Below are positions 41,643 through 54,400 of a stretch of DNA of 64,000 nt, one piece after another. Numbering within the stretch: position 1 is the stretch's first letter; every line of letters begins with the position of its first letter. A program made the translations under genes and the position numbers. The notes under the pieces were generated by a model. That model ran no database searches. It was not told the DNA's origin and saw nothing but the letters and a program-made list of their open reading frames with translations. Source of the DNA: Symbiodinium natans (taxonomy: Eukaryota > Sar > Dinophyceae > Suessiales > Symbiodiniaceae); the NCBI GenBank assembly GCA_905221605.1, contig CAJNDS010002272.1, forward strand, positions 28,501 to 92,500, given 5' to 3'.

Positions 41643-42330
41643 CAGGGGTATTCGGGGGTTCATAACATAGGGTGTTGAAGAGCTGTGGAGGGCTCCTTCT
41701 TTCTTTTTTTAAAGGACCCCTTGCCCTGTTGAGAGTTTTTCTGCTCAACAAAAGCACATCGTAGCCGAAGCCGTTTCCCGAACGCGAAATCGTAAAACCC
41801 AAAGCCTACGTAGTCTGAAGATGCACAGTATCTGCTTTGGGTTTACAGGGTTTGTAGGACTCTTTTGCGGTGATCTGGTGTCGTCAAACGCCACAGTTTG
41901 AAGCTTCAAACTTTCCAGCTCTCAAACTCTCAACCTCATGACTCATGACCTTTGAAATTCCCCCCGCTTCAAACTTTCGAGCTCCAGAGCTTTTCTCCAA
42001 ACTTTCGAACTCCAGCCCGTTGGTGCTTTTTCATTCTTCAGAACCTCCGATTACTCGCGACAGAACTACCCGTCAGCCTCTTGAAAGCTTGGCATGTTGG
42101 CTTCGGTGTCTTAAGGGTTAGAAGCGGCAGTTTCGCGCGCCTTTCATCCGCATGACAGCTTCGCCACAAGGCCCAGCCAAGAAGAGCCAACTCTGCAGCT
42201 CATGATCATTTTAGCTCCGCAAGCTCCCAAATGGCGCATGAGCTACATATTACATACCCCCACCAGGTCAGCTACAGCACTCCCATGGAAATCTACCTAC
42301 GCGTGCATGCAGCACCCTCCCCACTCACAC
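41643..42330 (+). other. Upstream region of the ACAD gene
   Basis: Mostly unique. A loose TTCAAACTTTCGAGCTC repeat occurs several times at 41895-42015. No ORF of note. It probably contains the promoter, but no motif is recognisable. Confidence 0.4.
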
Positions 42331-42342
42331 CCGATTTTTCAG
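42331..42342 (+). promoter_or_regulatory. Candidate trans-splice acceptor of the ACAD mRNA
   Basis: CCGATTTTTCAG is a strong pyrimidine-AG acceptor 20 bp before the first in-frame ATG (42362). It would be the expected place for spliced-leader addition in a dinoflagellate. Confidence 0.4.
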
Positions 42343-42361
42343 GCGAATTTCTTGGGGTTCC

Positions 42362-42471
42362 ATGCTTAAGAGCTCCTTAGCTGGCGTTGAGTTTGTGGCC
42401 CTTGTAGCCATGCGCGCTCTTACCCGAGAGCTCTTCCGCCTGGGCAGCCGCAGTTCCAGCCCTAATTTTGG
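42362..42471 (+). CDS. ACAD exon 1 candidate (presequence)
   Basis: In-frame ATGs at 42362 and 42410. From the second, MRALTRELFRLGSRSSSPNF. Arg-rich and amphipathic. The 3' border is uncertain (CCAG near 42459 or GG|GTTTCC). Confidence 0.5.
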
Positions 42472-45400
42472 GTTTCCCTAAACCCTAAGCCCTAAGCACC
42501 TAAACTCTTTGCCCTAGTTCAGGGACATGCCCAGGGGTATGAACAAGCAAGCGATTTTTTGACAGCAGCTCATGATGGTGTTAAGCTGTTTTTCGGGTTG
42601 AGGGTTTAGGGTTGAGCTTTTAGGGTTCCGCTTTGAGTGTATAAGGGTTTAGGGTGCTTTGGGCGCAAGGTTGAGATTACGAAGCCCTAGCCCCTAAACC
42701 TATAAACCCTGAACCTCTAAACCCTAAACCCTAAACCCATTTCTAGCCTAAACCCTGATGCAGATTCAGAGCTCTTTGTTGCTGGGGGTGCTTGGTATTC
42801 TCTCTTTGCCAGGCTCTCTGTGTAGGGTTCAGGACTTGAAGACTTCTGAGGTCATATCAAAACCCAAAAGGCCCCCAAGGACCAGAGACTCCAAAGCCTC
42901 CGCGCCACAAGTACCAACAGGGTTTAGGGTTTAGGGTTTAGGGTTTAGGGTTTAGGGTTGTTTGTTCGGGCAGGTTCACAAGTAGCATCGACCTCAATAT
43001 GTCCCAACTCTTGTTCAGGGTTTAGGTTTAAGGGTTCAGGGTTTAGGGTTTAGGGTTTTCCTAAGCCTCCTAAGCCCTTAATGCCTAAAGCTCTCCTAGG
43101 TGCAACAGAAGCTGCTCGAGCCCGGTCGGGGCCTTTGAGGGCGTGGTTCAGGGGTTTCACCCCTCAGCCCCAAAACCCCCAAACCCACCAACCTTAAACC
43201 CCCTAGACCCTATATTCTAGACCCCGAAACCCGAACACCCACCCCTAAATCCTTCTACACCCTAAACCCCTGGGCCCTGCACCCCCAAAGGCCCTAAGAC
43301 CCCCAGCCCGTTAACGCCAACAAAAGCACGCCGGGGCCCTTGGGCACCCCTTATCCCCTGCCCCTCATATTAAACCCACCTAATATTAAACACCCCCCCC
43401 CCCATTATAGCTATATGGGGTTTTCCGAAATTAAGGACTACTTGCTTGGGATCCTTATTATACGGGAATCCTACTAGGTGGTGGGGGGGGGGGGGTATTT
43501 TAGGCTTAGGGGTCCCTAATTTCGGAAACCCCCTACTATTTTCGTAAACCCACATATGGGGTTTCCGAAATTAGGGGTACCATATTGGAGTCCTTCTTAT
43601 CAGGGAATCCTCTATTGGGGGTCTATATTAGGGGTCCCTCATTTTCCTAAACCCCCCCCCATATTATAGTAGGTTTAGGGGTTTAGGGTCTAGGGTTTAG
43701 GGATTTAATATGGATAGAGGGGGTTTAATATTGGGGTGAGGGGATTAGGCGCGACGACAAGCTGCCGCGTTTTGGGGTCTCGGGGCTCCTTGTGTGTGTT
43801 TTTTTTGTGGGGGTTTAGGGTTTAGGGTTTAGGGTTTAGGGCTTAGGGTTTAGGGGTTAGGGTTTAGGAATTAGGGTTTAGGGTTTAGGGTTCAGGGTTT
43901 AGGGTTTAGGGTTTAGGGTTTGGCGTAACCCTCTTTCCCCCACCCCCCGTTGAAGAGCCCCCAACTTCTGAGACCTCTGCTGCATGCCTCGCAGCAGCTC
44001 CGCCTCTTCAGCGAGGCCCTGGTGTCATGGGTTCCCCTACTACCAGTGAGGGTTTAGGGTTTAGGGTTTGGGGTTTGGGGTTTGGGGTTTGGGGTTTGGG
44101 GTTAGGGTTTAGGGTTTAGGGTCCCCCCCCCTCTATAATACCCATAGATTCCCCAAATAGTTAAGGCTATTTAGGGTCATCGAGTGTAGTGAAGGTTATT
44201 TCAGGGGGGAATCTAGGCAGGGTAGTTTAGAGGGGGGGTAGTATCGAAACCAACCGCAGTTCTTCGAACCTTCTGGCCCCAAAACCCTCAGTTCTAAGCC
44301 TAGACCTCCGAGGCCCTGCACATCCCTGCACCTTGGGCCGTATACTAGCAGTTCCTCAATAGGGACTCTCGTACCCCCTGCAAGTAGAATCCCCATCAAG
44401 GACTGTTTGTATAGGGGTGAACATCCCAACCGATGCCCTCAAACCCTACATGCTCCTCCCTAAATGGCCCTCAGCTCTTCAGCCAGTTTTTGCAGGCCCG
44501 GGACTTTGGGACCTACATCCCTGACCCTGAACCCTGAACCCTAAACCCTAAACCGTAAACCCTGAATCCTAGCGCTAACCTTAAACCCTGTAACTAAACT
44601 CTAAACCCTAAACCCTAAACCCTAAACCCTAAACCCTAAACCCTAAACCCTAAACCCTAAACCCTAAACCCTAAACCCTAAACCCTAAACCCTAAACCCT
44701 AAACCCTAAACCCTAAACCCTAAACCCTAAACCCTAAACCCTAAACCCTAAACCCTAAACCCTAAACCCTAAACCCTAAACCCTAAACCCTAAACCCTAA
44801 ACCCTAAACCCTAAACCCTAAACCCTAAACCCTAAACCCTAAACCCTAAACCCTAAACCCTACGACGCCCTCCTTGGGGGACTTGGGAGGGCTTTTGTGT
44901 GTGGCGTTGCGGGTTTCGGGCGGTTTTCCTTTAGATGCTCAGGGTTTGGGTTTACAGAAGTGCAGGGTTGAAGGTGGATCGGAGTTTAGGGTTTGGGGTT
45001 TAGGGTTTAGGGTTTGGGTTTAGGGTTTAGGGTTTAGGGTTTAGGGTTTAGGGTTTAGGGTTTAGGGTTTAGGGTTTAGGGTTTAGGGTTTAGGTTAGGG
45101 TTTAGGGTTTAGGGTTTAGGGTTTAGGGTTTAGGGTTTAGGGTTTAGGGTTTAGGGTTTAGGGTTTAGGGTTTAGGGTTTAGGGTTTAGGGTTTAGGGTT
45201 TGGGAGTGTAGTGAACTCGATCAGATGGGGGCAGGGTTGAGCAGATCCAGGTGCCCTGCACCCCAATCCCCAAAACCCAAACCCGAAGACCCCAAACCCC
45301 TAAACCTCAAAAACCTAAACCCTAAACCCTAAACCCTAAACCCTAAACCCTAAACCCTAAACCCTAAACCCTAAACCCTAAACCCGAAACCCCAAACCCC

Positions 45401-48400
45401 AAAACCCGAAAACCCCATAACCCCAAAGCCCCAGAACCCTAGAACACTAGAACCCCAAAGCCCCAGAACAAACCCTAAACCCTAAACCCTAAACCCTAAA
45501 CCCTAAACCCTAATCCCTAAACCCAGAATCCAAGCCTGAAGTCAGGGCCGCCTCGCCTCCACGCAGCTGTCCAGCGACGAGGTGAAGTGGGCTTGAGAGA
45601 TTGTTGGCGTGAAGCTCTTTTTTTCTGCCCTGAAAAAAGAGAGGCGTGCCGCATTTATTGGTATATAACCGTTAGGGCTTAGGGTTTAGGGTTTAGGGTT
45701 TAGGGTTTAGGGTTCTAGGGTTTAGGGTTTAGGGTTTAGGGTTTAGGGTTTAGGGTTTAGGGTTTAGGGTCTAGGGTCTAGGGTTTAAAAAGGTTTAGGG
45801 CGTGGAGTTTAGGGTTTAGGGTTTAGGGACCTAAGCCCCAGCCCGGAACATGGCGTGCAGACATAACTCGGAGCTTTGGCCGAGATGTTCAGGGCTTGGG
45901 AGCTTCTGACTCCTTCACCTCAAGCCCTTAAAGTTGCAGAAGCCCCCAATTCCCTGACCCCTAAGCCCCCAGACCCCAAAGCCCCGGAACCCTAAACGCT
46001 TGAACCCTAAACCCCACACCTTAAACCCTAAACCCTAGACCCTAAACCCTAAACCCTAAACCCTAAACCCTAAACCCTAAACCCTAAACCCTAAACCCTA
46101 AACCCTAAACCCTAAACCCTAAACCCCACGTGTCGCACCCGGGTCGCAGGAGATGATCCGCGGCGCCGCCGAGTCTTTTGCAACGGAGATCCTGGCTCCG
46201 AAGGTCCAGGACGGCGGCTAAGCGGATCTCGGGGTAAACCCTAAACCCTAAACCCTAAACCCTAAACCCTAAACCCTAAACCCTAAACCCTAAACCCTAA
46301 ACCCGAAACCCTAAACCCTAAGCCCTAAGCCCTGAATGTTTGGGGGGTTTAGGGTATTGGGTTCTTTCTTCTTCTTCTTCTTTTTTTCGGGGGGGGGGGG
46401 GGGGGTTGGGGCTTTCTTGAAAGGAGATGGACCGGGATGCCAAGATGTCCCCGGAGATTCTGAAGGCGCTCTTCGAGAACGGTCTCATGGGCATCGAGGT
46501 GCGGCTTCTGCAGTTTGCTACTACCAGGTTGAGGGCTACTTAGGGTTGTTTAGAGTTTAGGGTTTGTTAGGATTCAGGGTTTAGGGCTTAAGGGTTGTTC
46601 AGGGTTTAGGGTTGTTTAGGGTTGTTTAGGGTTTAGGGTTTCGGGGTTGTTTAGAGGTTTAGGGCCTTGGGTTTCGGGTTATTCAGGGTTAGGGTTTTGG
46701 GGTCGTTTACGGGTTTAGGGTTAGGGTTGTTTAAAGGGTCTTAGGATTTACGGTTTGGGGCTTTAGGGTTTTGTGGTTTTTTTGGTGTTGAAGGTTGAGG
46801 GTACCGTGTGCATCTCGGACCCTAACCCCCAAACAGCCCCAAGAAGACCAACAAAAACCCCAAGACGTCCCCTAAGAGCCCTAAGCGCCCTGGCGCCCCC
46901 CCAAAAGTCCCCTTAAAAGCCCTTACCCCTCAGCCCTAAACCCTAACTCTAAACCCTCCAACCCTCTAAACCCTAAACCCTAAACCCCAAACCCCAAACC
47001 CCAAACCCCAAACCCTAAACCCTAAACCCTAAACCCCAAACCCCAAACCCTGAGCCTTTGCTGGCCGAGGTCCCGGAAGACCTCGGCGGGGTCGGCCTCG
47101 GATTTACGGCCGCGTGCCTGGCCATCGAGGATCTGTTTTTGGGGTGGGGGGGGGGACTGGGCCCTAAAAACCTAAGACCCTAAACCCTAAACCCTAAACC
47201 CTAAACCCTACACCCTAAACCCTAAACCCTAAACCCTAGACCCTAAACCCTAGACCCTAAACCCTAAACCCTAAACCCTAAACCCTAAACCCTAAACCCT
47301 AAACCCTAAACCCTAAACCCTGGGCGCTGTCAGGATTGAGGGTTGAGGGGGGGTTTTAGTGCTGTTGTGCTTTACTGGTTAGTGGTTTAGGTTTTTAGGG
47401 CTGTTGGGGCTGTCTGTTTTTTGGCTTTTAGGGTTTAGGGTTTCGGGTTTAATTAGGGTTTAGGGTTTAGGGTTTAGGGGGTCTCGGAGGTTTAGGTTCT
47501 TCTCTAAGGCTTGCCTTCCCATTCGAGGGGTTGAAGTGTTGGACTTTAGTGACTTGGCCGCCAACCCGAAATGCCCTGAATAAACCCTAGACCCGGAACC
47601 CTAGACCCTAAACCCTAAACCTAAACCCGTAACCCTAAACCCTAAACCCTATACCCTGAACCCTGGTGGTGGCCCACAAGGCATGTTTGGTAGTTCGCGA
47701 TTTTAAGAAGTTCTCCCGGTTCGGAGTTTCAGGTGTGGGGAAAGGGAGGCTCCCCACAACCCTAACCTCGTGAAACCTGAGAGCCCGTACACCCCCAAAC
47801 CCCCCGAAGCGAACACCCTGAAACCCCCAAAACCCTACCCTAAACCCTAAACCCTAAACCCTCAACTTCAGCACCAAGCCCGAAACCACGTCTGCAGGAG
47901 CTGGCGCGGGTGGACCCAGCAGTGGCTGCTATGGTGGACCTCCTTCGACAAAACGAACCCCATCCCAAACAAGGGCCGAGGGCTTGGGGGTTTAGGGTTT
48001 AGGGTTTAGGATTTAGGGTTTAGGGTTTAGGGTTTAGGGCATAGGGTTTAGGGTTTAGGGTTGAGGGGAAACAAGAGGTTGAGGGCGTACCACTGTTTGC
48101 TCAAGAACCCCCCCCAATAATCAAAGATATTCTTCCTGATGAGGGCAAGAAGGCGAATCTTTATCTTTTCTTTTTTGGGGTTCTTAGGCAAGTAGTAGCT
48201 TAGGGGTTCAGGGTTCCCCGAGCTTCCTTGTGGTTGGGGGTCAAGGTTTTCAGGGCCAATCCTGAATGGCCGCAGGACATCCACAACACCTTGAACGTCA
48301 CCGCCGCTTGGCTACATACATCAGCAGCGGCGAATGCACTAAACTACTAAGTGCTTAAGAACCCCACAAAGGTGAAAATATTCTTCTTTATGAAGGGTAA

Positions 48401-51400
48401 TATAGGGATTATTGTTTCTGTATTCTTTTGGGGTTCTTAAGCAAATAGTAGTAAACCGGCATCATATCGAGCTCAACAACAAGTTCTTTTTTCGCCTCTC
48501 TTGAGCTTGCTGTTACTTATCATCATTGGGTTTTAGGAATTGCGCTGAGTGCCGTTCCAAGAAGCACCGCACAACCAGAGGAAAGTGGTTTAGGGTTTAG
48601 GGTGGAGGGCTCAAGGGGTTTCAGGTGCCAATAAGGGGCAGAAGAGCCTCGAGAGTCGAGGGGTCATCTTCGGAATAGCCTCATTTGAATGACAGGGATT
48701 CCGCTCCTCCACTACATTTCAGAAAGCAGCGGAAGCTATAGAAGCCAGTAGACACTCAACACCCCAGTTCACCCCCAAGCCCCGAAACCCTGAACCTTGC
48801 CCCTGAACCCTGAAGCCTAAGCGCACCCTAAACCCTAAACGCACCCTTTTATCCACAGCTTCACCCCGAACCTGCAAGCTTGAAACTGGCCCTATATCTG
48901 AAAAAAGATAAACCCTCAACCCTAAACCCTGAACCCCTAAACCCTAAACCCTAAACCCCCTGACAAATCCTCTTTCCGAGTCGAGGCTTTCAGCAGATAT
49001 GCAACCCCAGAACTACGGGATCAATATTTGGCGCGCATGGCCACAGGCCCCGGGGGCTATGGAAAAGCCTCCCAAGAAGTAAGGGTTTGGGGTTTAGTGT
49101 TTAGGGTTTGTTTAGGGTTTAGGGTTTAGGGTTTAGGGTTTAGGCTTTAGGCTTTAGGGTTTAGGGTTTAGGGTTTAGGGTTTCGGGTTCCAAGAACTCC
49201 CAAGAACTACCAGGGTTGTAGGGGTCTAGGTTCTGAAGGTTTTTCGGTGGGGCTTTAGGGTCTAGGTTTCAGGAATTGAAGGGGCTTAGGGCTTTATCGG
49301 ATTTAAGCGCAATCAATCCCAAACCCCGCAGCCCAAAATACCTAGACTACAAGTGCTCACTGGGGGGCCGAGCTGCAGGGTTCAGGGCTTAGGGCTTAGG
49401 GCTTAGGGCTTAGGGTTTAGGGTTTAGGGTTTAGGGATTTGGCGTCCACTCGGCTTGTTGTCCTGCATGCCAAGGTATGCAAGCCATGGGGTTTAGGGTT
49501 CTGTGAACTAAGCCCTAAAGCCGTAAAAGCCCTAAACCCTCATGGGCATCGAAACATCATTCCAAATTCTCGGCTGTTTGTGCGCTTCCCGATATAGAGT
49601 ATTATCTCAGGGTTTCCGAAGTTAGGGGTACCCTATTGGGGTGGCCCTAAACCCTAAACCCTAAACCCTAAACCCTAAACCCTAAACCCTAAACCCTAAA
49701 CCCTAAACCCTGAACCCTAAACCCTAAACTCTAAACCCTAAACCCTAAACCCTAAACCCTAAACCCTAAACCCTAAACCCTAAACCCTAAACCCTAAACC
49801 CTAAACCCTAAACCCTAAACCCTAAACCCTAACCCCTAAACCCTAACCCTAACCCTAAACCCTAAACCCTAACCCTAAAACCTAAACCCTAAACCCTAAA
49901 CCCTAAACCCTAAACCTAAACTCTAAACCCTAAACCTAAACCCTAAACCCCAACCCTAAAACCCCTAAACCCTAAACCCTAAACCCTGAAAACCCTAAAA
50001 AACCCCCTAAACCCTAAACCCTAAACCCTAAACCCCAAACCCTAAACCCTAAACCCTAAACCCTAAACCCTAAACCCTAAACCCTAAACCCTAAACCCTA
50101 AACCCTAAACCCTAAACCTGCCAGATACCGTGAGCAGCTTCTGCCTCTCCGAACCTGGTAGTGGCTCGGATGCCTTCGCGCTCTCCACGCGAGCGGCCAC
50201 TCAGCTGAGTCGAGAGGAAATCCTAAGCCCCATCCTGGAATCCCTAAACCCTAAACCCTAAACCCTAAACCCTAAACCCTAAACCCTAAACCCTAAACGC
50301 TAAACCCTAAACCTTATCTTACTTCGCCTTTAGTGGAACTTTACACTTTTTAGGTTTCCCTATGTAGTAGGAATGTTAAAGTTTAACCTTTTGTTCCCTT
50401 GGTTATTGGAGAAGCAAGCTATACCAGGGACGGAGCCCTCAAGTTTCGAAGGATCCGCACCCTGACATGTTGTGGACAGGCCCTAGCCTGCTTACTGCCA
50501 CTCCGCGAGTTCAAGCACGGATGGATGAAAAACGTGAGCACGATCGGAAAGCAAGGGAACCCCAAACCCGCAAAGGCCGAGACGAGGGAGGAGCGCAAGC
50601 GGGGCGCGGCCCCTCAAGGAGACACCCTCGGCTCTAAAGCCCTCAACCCCTGATATCCTTGCGCCACGACCCGGCCCAGGCCCTGAACCCCTAACCCCCC
50701 CAACCCTACGTTTTTCGGGAACAATAGTGACTGGCTCTTCGCAGGGAATCTGGGAATTCTGGGAATAGGTGCCGTATATAAGCCTTACACGGGCCCTTAT
50801 CCCCTACGAAGCTATTCCCCTCAACCCTAGACTCTAGACCGAAATTCTTGATTGAGTCCGTATGAAATCCCTTGAAGGCTTTTACGGCGGCATGTGCTGT
50901 AAGCTACCTCACTGTCCACGAAGAGCTAGTAGGTTGATACGAGCATACCCCCGAGTCCTGTAAACCCTGAAGCCCTACACCTTAAACCCTAAATCCTAAA
51001 GCCCTAAGCCCCTAAACCCCAACTCCCTGAAGCTCTTAAATCCCTTGAAAGCCATCCCCTAAACCCTAAACCCTAAACCCTCAACCCTCAACCCTAAACC
51101 CTAAACCCTAAACCCTAAACCCTAAACCCCAAAATTGAGGTGAAGGATGGTAACGACTGGATCATCAACGGCAGCAAGTGCTGGATATCGTCCAGCCTGG
51201 AGGCCACCAGGGGTGTGGCAAGATGCTCCCGAACCCGAAACTGCCCGAAGCCCTGAACCCTAAACCCTAAACCCTAAAACCCTAAAGCCCTAAAGCCCTA
51301 AAGCCCTAAAACCCTAAAACCCTAAAACCCTATATAAACCCCAAAACCCTTAACCTCAAACTACCTGCAGCCCGAAAGGGAAGTGTCCAGGGTTTGGGCT

Positions 51401-54400
51401 CTTAAGGGGGCAAGCTTGGGCATTGAGGGGGGAGAGGTGGGTATGCTGCCTCACACCTCAATGACGGGCCACGGCCCTTTATCATCGAAACCCCTGCCGC
51501 CCCTGCCCGAAGCCCAGGCAAAATCAACCAGTCTTACATGGTTTGGGGTGTAGGGTTTAGGGTCTAAACTCTGAAGCCTAGACCCTAGACCCTAAACCCT
51601 AAACCCTAAACCCTGAACCCTAAACCTTGAACCCCCAAGAGTCTGAGGTTTTCGGGGGGGACACAAGGCCCGTGATATTCCGAGGCAGGTGTGTTCATCG
51701 TCTTTGCTACGGTGGATCCCAGGATGGGCCACCGAGGCAGGCGAAGGGCGCGGATTGACGAGGTTTGTAGGGGTCATGGGGTTTAAGGGGTTTAAGGGGT
51801 TTAGGGGGTTTAGGGGGTTTAAGGGGTTTAAGGGGTTTAAGGGGTTTAAGGGGTTTTAAGGGGTTTAAGGGGTTTAAGGGGTTTGAGGGATTTAAGGGGT
51901 TTAAGGGGTATAGGGTTTTAGGGTTTTAGGGGTCTAGGCCTAGGGTTTTAGGTTATTTCTTGATTATTTAGTTTTTTTTTGGGGGGGTGTGGGAGGGTTT
52001 TAGCGGTTAGGGTTTAAGCGGTTGAGGGGTTCCGGGGTTTCGGTTTCGATTTGCTTAGGTTTAGAATTCAGTTTTTCAAAGGGTCGGTTTCAGGGCTCCG
52101 GGGTGTACGCCTTAGGGGGAGCTTAGCTTGACTGCCTTTAGTAGAACCCATCCAGGCCTTCAAAATCAGAGCGCAAAGCACAAAGCCTACACGCTACTTG
52201 CCTTCTTTGTTCCAGAGTTTACTTTTCCCTAAGCCCTCAACCCGAAGCCTATGTAAGGTCCCTACCAAAGGAAGTAGGTTCTGGAAGGTTAAGTTACATC
52301 GCGGCCCTTTTTTGCCTTTGAGAGAGCATTCCGATCCTGATCTTCGTGCCATGCCTCTGGGTTCTTATGTCTTGCGGTAGTTCTAATGTGTGTTGCTATT
52401 CGAGATGTTCTCCCCCCCCCAGGCTAACAGTCCTTGATAGGGATTACAGTACCCCCGATCATCATCCTTATTAAGGGCTGTTAGTATAGGGGAACGTCCC
52501 AATTTGCTATTGCAATTTTAGTTTTACTGCTCCCATGTGAACATCGGTCCTGCAGCCCAGAGCAGGCATCACGGCCTTTGTGATGGACCGGGATACCCCA
52601 GGGCTCAGCATTGGGAAGAAGGAGGGGGTCAGAGGGCTTCCTTAGAATGGGCTTTGGGGTTTCTGGTTGGTTCTGAGTAGGGAATGCGGGAATGAGGTAC
52701 CCTAACAAACTCCTTTAGTTCGTGTGTATGGGCCCTATTTCCCTCATTCCCTACTAAGAACCAGGGGGTTTAGGGATTTTGGGGGTTCAGGGCTTAGGGA
52801 GATGATGAAGCATGCAGCTTGCTTGAACCCCTTCAAACCCTGCACCTGGTTAAAACCACTGAAGCAAGCCCAGTCTAATTTTGGTGTTCGGGGGTTTGGG
52901 GCGGGTTTAGGGTTTAGGGTTCGGTATTCAGCGTTTAGGGCTGAGGGATCTGGGTTGCCCCAAACCCTCGAATGCAGAAGTCTACCCTTCATGGTTCGTT
53001 TAGGAAGCCCTGAGATTGATCCCTGGAGGAATCGAAGTCACGGTGCAGGGGTTGTGGTGTTCGGGGATTACAACTTCGGGTTAGAGGCTTATATCACGAC
53101 ACCCCAAACCCTAAACCCCAAACTAAACCCTAAGACCTAAACCCTAAATCCTAAGCCTAAACCCTAAACCCTAAACCCTAAACCCCAAACCCCAAACCCC
53201 AAACCCCAAACCCCAAACCCCAAACCCCAAACCCCAAACCCCAAACCCCAAACCCAAACCCCAAACCCCAAACCCCAAACCCCAAACCCCAAACCCCAAA
53301 CCCCAAACCCCAAACCCTAAACCCTAAACCCTAAACCCTAAACCCTAAACCCTAAACCCTAAACCCTAAACCCTAAACCCTCACAGCACTTACAGGAAGA
53401 CAAGCTCGGCATTCGTGCGTCGTCGACCTGCGAGGTGATCTTAGAAGGCCCATCTCCTTATGCGTGCTCGAAACGTGTGTGGGGTTTAGGGTTTAGGGTT
53501 TGGGGTTTAGGGTTTAGGGTTTAGGGTTTCGGGCAAGGGTTTAGGATTTACAGTAGGGTTGGCATGCACTGGGCATTCCTGGAGGGCCTTTGAGAACCTG
53601 TCACTTGTAATTGAATCTGCAATTGCCGTTGTGGGACTATTATTCTGACACCTTCACTTTGTAGGGTTTAGGGTTTAGGGTTTAGGGTTTAGGGTGTAGG
53701 GTTTGGGGTTTAGGGTCTCCTGGGGGAAGCCTGGGAAAAAGCATTGGCCGAGATCATGCAATCCGAGAAGACATGGGTCTAGGGTTTAGGGTTCAGGGCT
53801 TGGGGCTTAGGGTTTAGGGTTTAGGGTGGCATCGTTCAGTGGACTGACGGGCTTGCAGACAGAGCGCTCACGCATGGTATGGAAGTATTGGCGGAACGTT
53901 GTGCGTCTTTCAGTAAGTTTATGGTTTAGGGGACTGTGATTGTGAGGCACAGTGCTGTAAGGACTTGGGTTCGAAGCTTCAGGACAGATTGGGGGGGGGG
54001 GGGGGTTGGGGATGTTTAGGTTTAGTGCTTTGGGATCAGGCTGCTGTCGTTCCGTTCAAGGGACTAGGAGAGGACCCTTAAGAGGTTATCAGGGACTTTG
54101 GGTTATTGAGAGGTTATTTAGGGGCTACTTAGAGTATATAGGGACTATGTTAGGGACTATATAAGGTATACAAAGGGGGCTCCAGGGGTCCCTCCTTATA
54201 CCCCTTAGTCAATACAGTCAATATGGCAAAGCAACAGGACGCCCGCTTCATGTTCTCGTCGCCTTATTCCTCCAGAAGTGCATTCGCAATGACAATAGCA
54301 CGGACTAAAGCAATCATCACCAGAACACACAGCTAATCACACTCAACCCTAAACCCTGAACCACCCTGAACCCCAAACGCTCAGGGTTTTACCCTAAACC

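Noticed and set aside
46201-46203. GT donor (AAG|GTCCAG) for the ACAD exon ending near 46209.
   Set aside because: It would shorten the alignment by two residues relative to the family; the GA donor at 46210 restores the exact spacing.
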